64,000 nucleotides of DNA from Pyrrhosoma nymphula (GCA_963573305.1 OY754327.1:144252855-144316854); one strand, 5' to 3'. Positions 47,900 to 61,689 are shown, numbered from the stretch's first letter. Notes: generated by a model from the sequence alone, not told the origin. Numbers and translations are program-made.

Positions 47900-50460
47900 C
47901 GGAAAAAACCATGGTGCGGAAGCGTTCCATTCCTGATCTCGTGTAGCCCTTACTCTCTGTTGCTAGCACTCCGCAGATTGGTTCGTAGCAAGTCTCCATC
48001 TTCTTCTACCTTGGGCCATTCTTTTCATTTCTACGTTGTTGGTACAGTTTGGCGTCTTCCATTATTTGATTTATGTACTGAAGCCGCTTCTTACCCCGTC
48101 AGTATTTTTCCTTCTACCTTTCCTTCCAAAATGGTGTTTAGAATTCCCTGGTGCCTCAGAATATGACCAACCAGTGAATCTCTGTGCTTTCTCTAGGCCT
48201 TCCACATATTTCGTTCTTCACCTAACCGTTGAAGTACTTCTTTCTTGGTTACTTTATCAGTCCACCGTATCTTGAATAGTCTTCTGGAGCACCACATCTC
48301 AAAGGCATTTAATTTTCTTCTTTCCGTCACTCCAAATGTCCAATTTTCACTTCCGTGTAGTACTAAATTTCATACATACGCTTCTTATGTTCAAGCTGAT
48401 TGTTAGCGCACAGGAATGTTTTCTTTATGTTGAATGTTATCTTAGCCTGGGCGATCTAAATCTCTGTTCCATAGCTTACACATGTAGAATATCATACAGC
48501 TAGATGCTGCCTGTCCGATTTCCTTCTCCAAACCTCTCTATACTGGGCTGTTTCTTCCTCTAGCTCTCTATTTTCCATATCTTTTCTAATTCCTTCCATC
48601 CACAGCTGTCTAGATCAACCTCCGTCTAGGAGGTGTCCACTGGAAGATTTGTTCGGGCCATCGATTTTCTGGCATTCTTAACAAATGACGAAACCATCCC
48701 AGTGTTTTCTTCTCAATTTTGTCGGTTACCATCCGTCGTTCCCATACGATTGCAGATCGTCTCGTTAGTAACTCTTTGTAAGCGCGATACCTTAGCTATT
48801 CTTCTTAGGTAATCCATTTCAACAGCTCTAAACCATCTTTCTAGGTCTTTGGTGATCACCCAGGCTTCCCAGCCATAAAACAGCACTGATTCTACAAGTG
48901 TTTGACCAATTCGTCTATCATTTTTCTTTGAAATATATTTATTCCATTTGGAATTTAAGCAGCCGAAAATTATTTTACTTTCTTGAATCCTATGTTTAAT
49001 TTTTTCTCTCCTAGATCATTTCTATTAATTATTGCACCCAAATATTTAAATTCCCCCACTTGATTAACCACCGTTCCATTGTCGATCAATGTTTCGGATT
49101 TTTCTTCACTATTGATTTTTCAAGTTTACTCTTAATCCCCATTTTTCATATTTATAGTACCTATAATCTCTTTATCATAAACTCCAAGTCAAATGTATCC
49201 TAAGCCAGCTCTACTTGGTCGTCAGCGAAGTTAAGCGTGAGTAAATTATGATCATTCACTGGAAATCCCATGCCTATGCAAGATTATTTCCATTTTTTAA
49301 ATAAAATTTCTACATAGGCGTTAAAAAGTAAGGGTGATAAACTACAGACTTGACGTAAGCCTTTAGTTGTTGCAATGGGTCTCGGCAGTCTTTCTCCATA
49401 TTTTATGTACGACACATTATTTCTATACAATTCTGTGATAATATTTATTAACTGATCATCTGTACTCAGGAGATGGAGGGCTTTCCATAACTTATGCCGT
49501 GGCACGGTGTCATATGCTTTTCCTAGATCTATGAAAGCCGTAAGTACTTAATTTCCTTTTCTCATAATCTTCTCTGTAAATTTTTAATTGTAAACAAATT
49601 GTCTCTGCATTATCTCTCAGTAATGAATCCATTTTGAGCATTGAAACATTGAAAAGTATTGGTGAGAAAGTATACCCCAGTCCTACTCCTTTTTTTATGT
49701 TTGCTTCTTCGTGGCATTTTCCCATTCTGATGACTGCATTTTTATAGATATTACAAATTACTCATCTAAAAATACCCTGCAAGCCACCTCAAGGCTGTGT
49801 GGCAGGGGGTGAGCTGTCACCAACTTGCATTACACTATACTCTTTGAAAGTTAATGTAAATACGACTATTGATGTGACTACTCTTCTGCCTTTCTATGAG
49901 ATGTTACGTTTTTGAAGTATTTGGAACATTTTGTTCCAACGAACATAATTTATACCATTTTCTATGTCAAAAAAGGCAATTAATACATTTTTATTTTTCC
50001 TTATATTTTTTGTAGCAATAGTCTCATTGCCAGAATTACTTCCCGTGTCCCTCTTCCAGTGCTTAATCCGCACTGGTCTTCACTTAAGGATAAGTCCAGT
50101 ATATTCTTTATCCTGTGCAATGTTACTGTAGTTAGGATTTTAGAAGCATGTGATATGAAGCTTAGGGTACTTATGGTAATCTTAAAATTTTATCGCTCTA
50201 GCCTTTTATAGTATCAGTACAATTAAACTTTTCCCGTAGTCTTCAGGAATTACTCCCGATTCACATATGGTGCACACCAGTTAGTACTGGGTTTCTTGCT
50301 ATCCTCTTCCTGCTGGCTTTATAAGTTCAATTGGGAAAACAAAACTCTTGGAGCCTTTCCTCCTTTAATGATTTTAAGGGCTCTGCCAAATTCTCCTCTT
50401 ATTATGGTTTCACCCTTGTCACTCTAATTCACACAACGAAAGCCTTCAAGGAGAGCTAAA
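47900..50460 (-). mobile_element. Mosaic of LINE reverse-transcriptase relics
   Basis: Three minus-strand pieces follow each other. From about 50,460 to 49,560 is one RT (IAFFDIENGINYVRWNKMFQ, a motif A-like segment; GVGLGYTFSPILFNVSM, motif B), interrupted at 49,741-49,870. From about 49,550 to 48,600 is a second RT starting again at motif A (FIDLGKAYDTVPRHKLWKAL), with GLRQVCSLSPLLFNAYVE and FADDQVELA, then a C-terminus with GWFRHLLRMPENRWP. From about 48,400 to 47,900 is a C-terminal piece (VTKKEVLQRLGEERNMWKA, SLVGHILRH). I infer that the second LINE inserted into the first. All pieces carry stops. Confidence 0.7.
49741..49870 (-). mobile_element. LINE 3'-end fragment nested in an RT relic
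   Basis: The minus strand contains CCCTGCCACACAGCCTTGAG and GTGGCTTGCAGGGTATTTTT. This wording recalls the CTTGCAG/GGTGGCTTGC 3' tail of the LINE at 62.4 kb. It breaks the RT between motif A and motif B. Confidence 0.5.
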
Positions 50461-52029
50461 TATGTGAATTAGGAGGAACAGGAACGGCTTCCATGTTATT
50501 AGGTCCTGAAAACTGGCGCTAGATCATTGCCGTGCGAGCCGATGTTAGGTCGTGATGGAGGAAGGAACCAGTTGTTTGCACTCCACTTTGCGGACATTTC
50601 TCCACATATCCTCCTTTATCCGCCGAAGGACGTCATATTAGGTCGCCTTTGGTAGTCGTGACTAGAGAAACTCATTTTTCGGAGATGATACCGTAATGGC
50701 CGAAGAAAAAGTCACCGTATGACATTGGAGCATATCGATTAACCTACATTTCTCTATTAACAAATTTTGAGGGAAACCTTTTGCTCTTTCTTACCTTGAT
50801 GATATTACGATATTACGATTTAGTTACTGGTTGTCGCTCAGTTGATTATCTTGAAGTTGGCAGCTATACTAATCATGTACGATTCATATGCCAAAATTCG
50901 ATGGTGTGTGATACAAGGGAAGGCTATCATGTATCGTGATATTTTCAAATCTTCTACAGTTATGGACGCAAGTTTTCTACCAAAAGGATGCAATGAACGA
51001 TCATCATCGACTGTCAAAGTACAAGAGCAGTCTCTGTAATGAAACCGCTTGCTGGATGCTGTTGGGACCACCCAAAATTCGACCGAACACTACTATTTTT
51101 GGTTTGAACCGCTGCTCGTAGCCTCATCTTTAAATGATATGTGCATTAATCGATGTAGTGGGAAAAGATGCCCACGAGACAAAAGTGCTCGTAGGCTGGA
51201 GCCATCTCCCTGACATAATTCCAAATTCGACCTTGGTATGTTGCTTGCTGCTGCATTTTTCAGATCATATGACAATTTATATTTATGGTCTACTACCTGA
51301 CACATATATGTTGTTTATCTCGCGACAACAAGGATATAAATTCATATTATTATGTGAGACAGTAGTATCTTTGTCCAACCAGTTGAAAGGTTTCAGTGAC
51401 ATCCCAATCAGGTTCAGTTACGCTATGTTTACCTTTGCATCCAAAAACTTGTATGATATCAAATCCACTGCTTCCCATTAAATCCTGATTCGCCATTTCC
51501 CATGTTTTTGTTTTTTTAGCTCGTCTTTTACTTAAATCGTTTAAGTGTACTTGTGGGTGATGGAAAAAAATTCAAATTAGGAATTATTTTTGAGCAAAAA
51601 CTCCTTTAGTATTCCGAACTCGTTTGACGGTGTAAATTTTGCATGAAAGTGAACAAATGTATGCTGGGATCGAGCAGTAATTTTACCTCCGCTTTTTCAT
51701 TAATAATTTCTAATTCATCTCACACCGTTTTAGAGGTGAACCTATCAGTTTTTTGTAATGGGCTTACTGGGTGAAGTATATGTGCTCAGGTCTTACGGTT
51801 TTTCTTTATAATCTGCAGTTCTTTTACTTCATCGGCCATAAGTGAAAGATACAATTAAAAACATTGGAGAAAAAGAAATATTGATGGTGAATGAGCTATT
51901 TTTAGTTACCATTTCACCAAATCAGGCTCTTTTCGTTCAGATGCTCGTTGCCGTTAAACTGTTTCCTAATGTTGAATTTCTATACCAAATTCTGTTTCGT
52001 CCTGGAGTAGATTTTTGCTATGCTCTTCG

Positions 52030-52550
52030 TCTTTAATCAAGGGGAGAGCGCGCATTCCGGTGCGACAAGCGTATCCGAAACTGTGTCCTACGCCCCCTCC
52101 CCCACTCCCCCTCGAATCTACCTTATTTAAACACCCACCAGTTCGCTCACCCCATCCTCACATCCACTCCGGCGGAGAGAAGCACGACAATGCACACACA
52201 CACTCAAACTCAACCCTCTGAGCTTCCTTCTTCGGAAGATGGATGGCGTCACACGAGGTGAAAAAACAGATTCATCCCGATCCGTCTTCCTCGGAGCTTC
52301 ATTTAGGGAAGGCCATCGCAACCCGAGGGATATCAATATAAGGGAGGTAGGAGGGCAGGCCCGAGGATGGGGCTGGGGGTGGGCACGCGAACTTAATTGG
52401 CAACGTCCTGCGGGAGAGAGTTGCGTCCAACTCCGCCGGCCCTGGGCAAAACACGTGAGTGGGAAAGGTGGGTACCCGGGGAGGGAGGGGGACAGTAGGG
52501 CATGGAAAGAGGCGGCGCTATGCCAAATACCCAACGAACCCATGTAGCAG
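52030..52550. promoter_or_regulatory. GC-rich island within the presumed labial intron
   Basis: The block begins CT-rich on the plus strand, with TATTTAAA near 52,122, and turns G-rich around 52.3-52.5 kb. Several frames are open on both strands, but none encodes labial-like sequence. Position in the intron of a Hox gene makes an intronic enhancer or alternative promoter plausible. Confidence 0.3.
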
Positions 52551-55149
52551 CTAAAGCGCTAATTTCAGCGTCACCATAATGATACGCATTCACGCCGAAT
52601 ACCTTTTTACCACAGTAACTAAATGCAAATACTGCTTTTAGAGGAATAGTCCGAGTAAAAAGAATGTAATTTTTCCTGAAATTAAGGCAGTGTTTTTAAC
52701 CTTTCCACTTTATGTTTGCAGGTGGGATTTGGGGTTTATGAAGTCCTTTGAACATGGGAAAATCTTTCAATAATCGTATTTCAGGTTGATATTGGGCGTA
52801 GCTTTTTCCTATAAATGGTTGAAGTTTTTTTTCCTTCTAAGTATTTGCTGTAATATTCATTCATATAATGGTCCTTGTCATCAGGTAATTTTCTCTACTC
52901 TTTATTTATGCTTTATTGTTTTTCAGACTTCTATTGAAACGATGGTAAAACATTTTATTGGGTTGCATATGGATGGACATGAAATACTGGTATAATGTTG
53001 ATCGAGGTTGGAAATTCTGCCAGTTTTCGTTTCAAAACGGAGGAGGACTTTTTATAATAACACGTAGGTAAAAATAGACATTTTCTGAATATTACTGCAT
53101 AATTTAGCGCGCAGTCGATGGCATCCATTCAACTAATGTCCTGTTTTCAGTCCCTATTGAAGATGCTATTATTTGCTTCATGTGTATTTGGTGTGTACTT
53201 CGTGTGTGCTCAGGAGCATACGCATAAGAATAGTAAATTATTATCCAGGATTAAAAAAATAGGGCCAGTTCCCTTTCTCTCAGTCACCATGCGCTTTGTA
53301 TGTAGCCTTATCGTTATATTATATCCGCTTTTATCCATCCTTGCTTAGCATAAACAAAGGTTGCCACGGCTGCTACAACAGCGGCGAATCCGTGCTCCTA
53401 CCAGAGTTGTGATCTGAGGTTTATTGTCAGGTTTCCTATTCTCCGTAATATAATTTCATTTTCTGGGTGATGTGATACGCTCTTACGAAACCAGTTGGTG
53501 CCAGGCTCTTTGTAAAGCGTGTATCATGAAACATTTTGGATTGCGAGATACTGACTTTCTTCCGAAGCTGACAAAAGATGCATGTGACGATGACGCTGAT
53601 GTTCCTTTTTTTATTACGACATAGGCTATTCTCCGTTCGTTTAGCATATTATATTAAACACAGAGTTAAAAGGACAAACGTTTATTTACGTCGGAGTTTC
53701 AATGCCAGGCCCTGTTTCTACCCATAACTAGTTGTACAATGCATTGCACAGAGTTACATCGAAAGCCAGGTTAAAAGTACCTACTGGTGCTTACGGTATA
53801 AAATCGGGTGATATTTTTTCTGGCAGAAAAGCTTATGCAGCAATTTCCGTTTTCCAGCTAAGTTTATAGTCGTTGGTATAATGCGTTACCTAGCGGTCTC
53901 ACTTCACACATAATTTACTTGGATATGCCCTGTATTTCCCTTCTTAACCAAAGCGTTCTGTTTATCTGTTCCTGTTTCAATTTGTATTGTAAATATCCAT
54001 GCTGTTTTAACTGGCTACTATAACAAACCGTGGCTAAAATTCAATATTGAGTTCTCTCGCAAGCCACTAGTTACTAAAATAATCTGCTTTCCAACTGTGT
54101 AACTAGCGTGATGTTCTTCTCGCCGTCATCATCATTTCACCATCGCGTTTATCCTTGCGAAATTACCGCGGACACTGATTGCTTTTATTACCAATTATAG
54201 ATGAAAAAATATATTGATACCATAATTTTTACGATGTTTGCATGAGTCTATAGGCACATCAATTTATGGAGGACAAGTGTTGTGTTATTCACTCTCTTCA
54301 CCACCCCAGCACCATTCAATTTCAATGGGCTAGAGGCTATTTATCGTTGCGACTTTGCTTCTTTAACTAATTTTAAGCACTTTACTCTCCTTTGATTCAG
54401 TGATAATTAATTTTTTGAGCTATACGAAGGGGCATATGACCCTAATAAATCATTTTAATAACAAAAGTGATATGAAAGTAGTGTGGCATCTATTCCAGCG
54501 TTTTTATGATTTTTATTTTCCATTAGATACTTAGTTTGCATATGGAATGGGATCAAGGTGAATATGTGATATGATTTTCAAAATGCATTAGAAGCGGTAG
54601 GTATACTTTACTAAAATGTGAATGCCTGAACGGCAGCTATGAATGAAATGAAGATATTTTAGTGTTATGCTAAATTAATGTTATAAGTCTCGGGTTAGAT
54701 CTGCGCATATCCCTCTCAGCGGTATATAGATTTAGAAAATTGGACAAAATATATTTACTGGAAGCGGTTTCGGTTTTCTATTTCGTAATTATTTGACTTG
54801 GCAAAATTAAAATGGCTGCTTTTAGCGCCCCTCTTTCCCTAGCCTCCGAAAAGGCCATCATTTTTGGTGACAAAAGAAATCCTGTAAATTGAATAATAAA
54901 AAAATTCCTCGCTCTCAATTGATTATCGCCGCTCATAAACTAAAACGCCATAAAGAGAAGGAAGATGGAGGAGGGTTGGGAAAATAAAAAACTCTATCAA
55001 GGAGGAGGGAACCCTGAGTATATTGCGTGCTCCGTGCCTCGAGATATTACAGGAGCTGTATTCCCGATAGAGAGGGGCTACTGTCGCCCACACCAACCGC
55101 TAACATGGCTCTGGCAGCGGCCCCTTATAGCGGATAAGAATCAAGAGAT

Positions 55150-55490
55150 GCGGAAGAGATAGGCTCTCAGAAATGGCTGACAAGCTGACTTCCTGTTCCC
55201 CGACTCCATCAGGAGTTGGAAAAAAATGAGTCTCCTCCAGCCCCGGCAATTCCGCCACCATTATATCCTCCTCCCCGTCCCTAAGAGTGTGTATTAAAAA
55301 AGGGCCTCCGCCGTCCAACACTCCCCCCCCCCCAGGTCTCCAACCTCTCCCCTCCCTCTACGTGTGCCCCGCAATTGCTCCCCCCTTGACGTTGGCGACG
55401 TTTGCATCCGCCGCCTCCGCCCCAAAATGCACCTCTCGCGACGTGGCGTGCCACGCTCCCGGCACTTCATTTGTTCTCACTCCAGGAAAA
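55150..55490. promoter_or_regulatory. C-rich/GC-rich island within the presumed labial intron
   Basis: This stretch has CCCC runs, a C tract at about 55,322-55,334 and clustered CpG. No frame carries a domain. It resembles the other islands in composition. Confidence 0.2.
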
Positions 55491-58059
55491 GTGAAATAAA
55501 AAAAGGTTCAGGGGCGGAATATTAGCTTCCTCTATCTGTTCTTTTCATGTTACCAGTCCTTTTTCTTCGGCGTTGAGGGACGAAATTCCGTTCCTTGCTA
55601 GGAAATTGGTTTTACGGTACGTGTGGTATTTTAAATCGATTCACATATTTTTGCTTGTTTATATTTTTTTATTTTGCGGGTGTCGGCTAAAATATGAGTG
55701 AATAAAATACACAACTTCATTCAATGTATACTGGCACCGGTTGGTTGTTAAAACTTTTGACTTAAAAACAATATGCGGGTCTTAAGGCAGTTTGGCTGTT
55801 TCTCGCTGTAGGCAGTTGTGAGATCGCAAATGATCGTGACTCGAATAGCCCTTACATAATCTCATTGTGAACTTTGTGGTGTTAATCTTAGAATATTCAA
55901 TTTTATCAGCAAATTGCTATTGCTCATAGTCTTTGAATACTTGAAATTTAGTGTAAATATGTGAACTTGACTGTGGGCCAAAACATATTTTCCTTAGGTG
56001 GTGGTGAAACGTCAGATTGAGAACACTCAATTCAGCAGAGCTCAGAAGATGCTGTCAATATTTTATTGCGATGTGCTTCTAAAAATGTTGAAATTTCGAA
56101 TTTTATGTGAAATGCATTCTTGTGGAACCTCTCCCAAATTTTTACAGAATTCTTGGAGGGAGAGTCGAGTGCCGGAAGTAACTCATTTTTGCGCATTGCT
56201 AATTAATAACTTCCATAGTTGGCTGTAGTCAATTAAAATACCTACGGCAAAATTACAGTTAAATGACTGGGTACCTATTATATAAATTGGTTGGGTAAGC
56301 ACCAACTCACGCCCGATATTGCTGTGAGCCGCCTTTGCCCCAGCTCTCCGTATCGCGTGAACGTCTTCGCCGCTTGCATGTCTATAAAAAGGCAAGCCAT
56401 TAAAGGTAGCGCCAGTAGTCGGGGTAGGGGTATTTTTTCGATTTCTTAAGGACTGATTTAAATATTCTCGGAAATCTATATTAAATGAGATCTTTTGATA
56501 CCAGCAGTGCACGTGGAGCAACTTTAACGTAGTAACTGACGTTGGCTAACGTAGTAACACGCTATAATGGAATAGTAAAGATTGGGACTATTTAGACTTT
56601 GATGTTTAAATAAAGTAGAGCGTATTCCAATTCCGGATTAATCCGTGATATTGGTAGCTCTTTTTTTTCTGGAAGACTCTCATAGATTTTTGGGCTTTAT
56701 GTTGAATCCGCCGTAACTCATAGATTATTGCTCGACACAGAAAAACTGTGGCCTCAGGAACCAGCACCCTATCACGGGTAACTTTTAGGTACCTCGCGGT
56801 GGTTCTTTAATTGAAATAGGTACATGAGAAAGCTGACTTTCATCGAAAGGCATTGTTGCAGGATTTCCTTAAGGATATCTTAGAAGAGAGAGCTCTGTTA
56901 CTGCTGCATTAGTCTTCCGGCCACGTGTACCTTCACAGTCTCATCAATCACAGTATCTATGCATTACCTTACTTTCTCAAGTTAATGGAACCTCAATCAC
57001 TCTGTATAGGCAAAATAACAAAATTAAATAACTAGATGGAAGATCCCTTTTCTCAAGAGATTTGCAATCCTTCAACCCCTGCTTTTTGGGACTCGATGAT
57101 AAAATTTACAATGGTTAGTTAAGACGATATTTGTATAGATATTTCAAAATGAGTGATAGAAATATTTTTCAGCTTATTGTTGCAGTTCAGGTCATAGAAT
57201 ATTTCAACTGGAAAAATAGACAAATAATATAAAATCCAATGCCGCTACGAATTATTCCATTGCTCTCGTTACCATCATTTATAGTCCATCACTTAGGACT
57301 CCATTTCTCTCCTTAATTTGAAATGTGCTTAATGCGATTGTTATTCTTCATATCGGAAAATCTTATGTAGTCCTTTCATACTCACTGCATTTAAGATTTG
57401 ACTTCATCATATTGAAATTGATAGCGTGACTCTGAATGGTCATTTATGCGAAAGGCCAGCCTTTCTCCATGGTTTTCTCAAACAACAATTTTCATTTTTT
57501 TATTATGTTTGAGTTCTTAACCTAAGGTTTGTTAATTCAACAAGGGACGTTAATACGGCCGCAACTAGATCTTCAAGAATCTAATACATATGAATGTAGG
57601 TATTTCCTGCTGCATTAGCGGTACATTTTCGGACTGACAGCCAAATTTATACATTATTTATTCGTAATACATACTGAATATTTATAGGAATATTATGGTG
57701 AGTGACTTCAAGTTATCAATTAATGACAGAAAATGGTATCCAGAATTTTATTCTCCCTTGAAATTTTTTCCGCTCGAACCATCTTAGCTCGGCCAAATTT
57801 TTTTCGCCCATTTGGGATTTAAATTCAGCTAAACATTGGTTGGAATCAGCATACACGTGATATCGATGCTCAATATTTTTGATGGCATTAGCTTGTCAAC
57901 GTTCTTACGGAGAGCCTTGAGTATGTATTTCCCACGCACGAGAAATTTTCGGCCATCAGTTTATTCGGGTCATGTGTTTTCATATTTCGCATCTTCAGCT
58001 CTCCGTCCGTTTTTGTGCCATCCCGTCCTGTGCATACACGGCATGTTGTCCCAACTAAG

Positions 58060-58450
58060 CTGACCGAGGCGGCGCACTACAACTATTGTTCTGCGGACCT
58101 CTCATGGGCAGCTGTTACGGCATCTCCTCCCCCCTTGCTTGTTAAGTCGGCCGAGAAGATCAAATAAAGGAGCAAGGGTTGAGGGAAAGAGTTGAAGGCA
58201 AACGAGAGAAAGCCGGTGCTGTGTGTATGTGTGTGAGGGCGGATAGATGGAATGGGAAGGGTTGAAATGGGAGGGATAGGCCGGGGTGAAAGGGAGTATG
58301 TGGGAAGAGTGTAGGTGGTGTGGTGGTTTCGAGAAGGAGGAGGGATAGTGGGGGAGATGAAGGCCTCCTGAATGACGTCCGAAAGAGGGAATCTTCGTCC
58401 GCAATAATCAAGTGGAGTGGGTGTGGGTGCTGTCCGTCAGAGAGGCCAGT
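58060..58450. promoter_or_regulatory. G-rich island within the presumed labial intron
   Basis: Purine-rich on the plus strand with GGGA/GGAGG repeats and moderate CpG. Minus-strand frames here are Pro/Ser/His-rich and without domains. Confidence 0.2.
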
Positions 58451-59309
58451 GAGTCATCCAGATTCGTTAACTTCCCCTGGTCTACCTTTAGCTGCTGACC
58501 ATGTCTCGTGTCCAACCCCTTTCATGTGTTCTCTCAGTCTCAATCCTTCCAATATCCGTAATAAGAATTGCTCAGTTGTCAGACAAATCGCCCCGTTTGA
58601 GACGACATTGGGCGAAACCATTGTTCTACACTCCCCTGAATCCGTTTGATTTCCCGGTGTTCCACCAATCTTGACTTCTTTTGATCCGCAGTCACTTATT
58701 TATCACAAAGACAATGACTCGTTTGGCATGGATCTGTAATTCGGTTATTTCAGGAAAAGGTTTTACTTGCAGATACGTGAAAGTTATCTAGGTACATAAA
58801 TTCTCCACTGTCGTACGGTAAATGGCTGTTTCGTCCTTCAGTTCTCTGTCTACTTTTCTTTTTACTAAAATGCATTAACCAGAAGTTATGCATTTCCATA
58901 TCTTTATTCTGTAGAAAGTCAAACTATTAGAGATTACTTATGCTGGAAGCATTGACAAAGTTGTGTAAACGTATACAAAAATCGAATTCAGAACTTGACT
59001 GTTTGCCTTGAAATGAAAGATTCCAGATATAACTTTGGATACATGTTATTTTAACTTTTGAATTTGGAGAAATAAACTTATTTCCTAAATGTTGCTTAAA
59101 AAAAGATATTTTTTTAGTGCAAATGAGTCCTCGAAGTTCGGTATAAACGCATTCTGACGCATATTTTTTGAATAATTAATCAAACTATCCCACAGTTATG
59201 TATAAATATCTATTTATTAATATTTTTCTAAGTGTGCTATAACTTATGAACTTATGCAGAACCGAAAATTGATGGCATGATTGAGACTCATTCTCTATCT
59301 GTTTCTAGT

Positions 59310-59725
59310 TGGGCTGGTTGGTTGGTTGAGGAGGCGTCCGACAACTGAGGTCATTTGCGCCATTAAAAATAGGTGGGTAGACTGGTAAGGGAAGGCAGTG
59401 GTGAGAAAGGAGAGCATGAGGAGTAGAAGAGGCATAAAGAGACCCCACGTCAGCATAAGCCTATACATAACGAAATGCGCCTAGGGGTCCACAGTTTAAT
59501 TATCAATCCATCGAAGTCTACTACTGCCCTTGAAATGCTCTATGCGCCGAGGGGTCCACAGTTTAATTATCAATCCATCGAAGTCTACTACTGCCCTTGA
59601 AATGCTCTCCACATAGCCCGAAATCATGCTTCATGATTCCATTGAAAAATCTTCGCCAATACCGGGATTAGATCCCGGGCTCATAGGATACGAATCCAGC
59701 ATTCTAGCTAGTTATGCTGAGTGTA
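59310..59725 (-). mobile_element. SINE-1 copy c, with an internal 67-bp tandem duplication
   Basis: Read on the minus strand it has the tRNA-like head (TAGCTAGAATGCTGGATTCG, GATCTAATCCCGG) and the SINE-1 body, ending with CAGTTGTCGGACGCCTCC near 59,330. It contains two adjacent copies of a 67-bp unit. Confidence 0.65.
59475..59608 (+). repeat. 67-bp tandem duplication
   Basis: Units 59,475-59,541 and 59,542-59,608 (beginning ATGCGCC and ending TGCTCT) are nearly identical; I see one T/G difference near the start. It is a local duplication inside SINE-1 copy c. Confidence 0.9.
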
Positions 59726-59914
59726 TTAAAAAATGTCTTAGATTTTCAAGCGACGGTTTTGCCTTGCTAAGGAAACGATGGTTTAGCTTGATAACTTTTA
59801 CTTTGGAAAAGCTATCATACCTTCAGTAATATTTCAATCGATTTCTAATATGGTGATCTACCAGTTAAAGTAGGCTTAAAAGGAAGAAAGTAGAAATCCT
59901 CTTAAAGTTTTAAG

Positions 59915-60620
59915 GCACAGGCCCCTATCTCCTGATACGGTTTTTTCTTCACTTCTAAATACATTTTACCTCTCTTCATTCCGTTCTTAACGCTTATTTT
60001 CTTTCTTCCCCTTCCCCGCTTACCCAAAATTCTCCCCTCTATCACGGCCTTCAGCATCCCTTCGCCCCTCATAATCTGTTCCAACCACCTAATCTGTCTC
60101 CTATTCTCCTCCACCAGTTTCCTCTTCTCACCAACCCGAGCACTTCCTCGTTTGTCTTCCTTTTCGTCCATAGCACTATTTGCATTCTCATCCATGCCTA
60201 AATTTCAAATGCGAGCATCCTATTCTCGTCCTGTTTTCTCAAAATCTAGGTTCCGTCCTGTTCCATATAATGAGCGGAAAAAGAGAACGAGATTAAACTC
60301 TCCTTATTAAACTCTCCGCCAGCCTTTTTTTGCATTTATGCACTAGTTCTCCGTCATCGGCTTGCTCCCATTACTAAACGCTTCTTTCACTAGCGCATTT
60401 CTTCTTCTTATTTTTTCTTGCTACTATGCCTATTTTTCTCCACCGTTCTACCAAAGTTATTAAATTGTTCTACGTGCTCCAAATCCTACTTTTATGGACT
60501 TCCTTGACTTCTCTGTCATAGAAAATCTCATTGCTTTACTTTCCTCATGATTAGTCTTAATTTCCTGTTGTTTGCACTGTTTTTCTAATGTATTTACCAG
60601 AGCCTGCTATCCCTTGGATG
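59915..60620 (-). mobile_element. LINE-D C-terminal fragment, copy 2
   Basis: The open part (59,902-60,195) reads RRQIRWLEQIMRGEGMLKAV, then KRGRGRKKISVKNGMKRGKM; the upstream part has decayed AFSN and CINAKKGWR remnants. It aligns with copy 1 through VMDGVKKGRTYAEM versus VKNGMKRGKMYLEV. Stops and frameshifts show that it is dead. Confidence 0.7.
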
Positions 60621-61689
60621 AACCAAGAACTTATTTAGTCTATTTAGAACCTACTAAGTCTGTGGAAATTTGCATCGGACGGTTAATATTAAAACTATCG
60701 TACTATTAATGTATTTAGAAAAATTAATTTTATATTTTATGTGATTGTTTTCTGAACAAGAATTTATCTTTGCTTTTGATTTACGTTTCGAAGTTAACTT
60801 TTCATTTTTAATCAGATTTATTTTGTTACTCTCTGATTCACTCAATGTGTACAATGAGAATGAAGGGAATTATTTTCAATATATTTTAGGAAACTGATAA
60901 AAATATATTTTGTCTATGTAATTATCGGTTGACGATATAGCTGGACGTTTACCACATGGGTTTGAAAAGCTTTAGCTTACATTTTTTTCATATTATAATT
61001 ACCTTATTTAATCTTGAAATTATTTTTCCAGAGTTTCTTGCCTAAAATTCTAGTTTCCGATAGACGGTAGTTATGAATGATCGATGAACCCGTCTCTTGC
61101 GAATATTTCACTATTGGTGTTATGTTCGTAGCCCAAGCGTCCTGAATGATATCCACGCGCCGGCGATATCTCTGCTCAATAATGTGGGCGTGGTAAATAG
61201 GTGAAGATGCGCAGCTCAATAATTACGTTTATTATCAGTAAATTATCAACTGCTGCTTCGCCGACTCTGCCAATGCCATTTCATCTGGTATTTATGCTCC
61301 CTGCAGAGTAAGTGAGACATTGACTTATCAAGCGCCAGTTTAAGTGGAATAATGCCGGTTTCATATTATTTTTATCCTTCTTACTTACAGAAATATATTT
61401 GAGGTTAGCGCTGTGAAAACTCTAATTGAGGGCTATTTCAACATCGTCTCGAATCAAGCTAAGGAATCACAGGTGTACGAATGTAATTCGTCCAATGTAT
61501 TGTAAACTTTAGAGACTAAATCAAAAAAATTAATTTATTAAGCAAGAATCACTTTTGATTGAAGCATACCAAAAATGAGATTATTTGCTGACGATAATGT
61601 TACCTGTGGAGAAACGGCCACGAAAGTACACTTAAAATTATCATATCGGTCTCATAAACGTTAGCTCTTGTTGTCTTGAGTGGGCACTA

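Noticed and set aside
52127..52547. Possible labial first exon in the GC-rich island at 52.0-52.5 kb
   Set aside because: No YKWM-type hexapeptide, no labial N-terminal motif and no suitable donor in frame.
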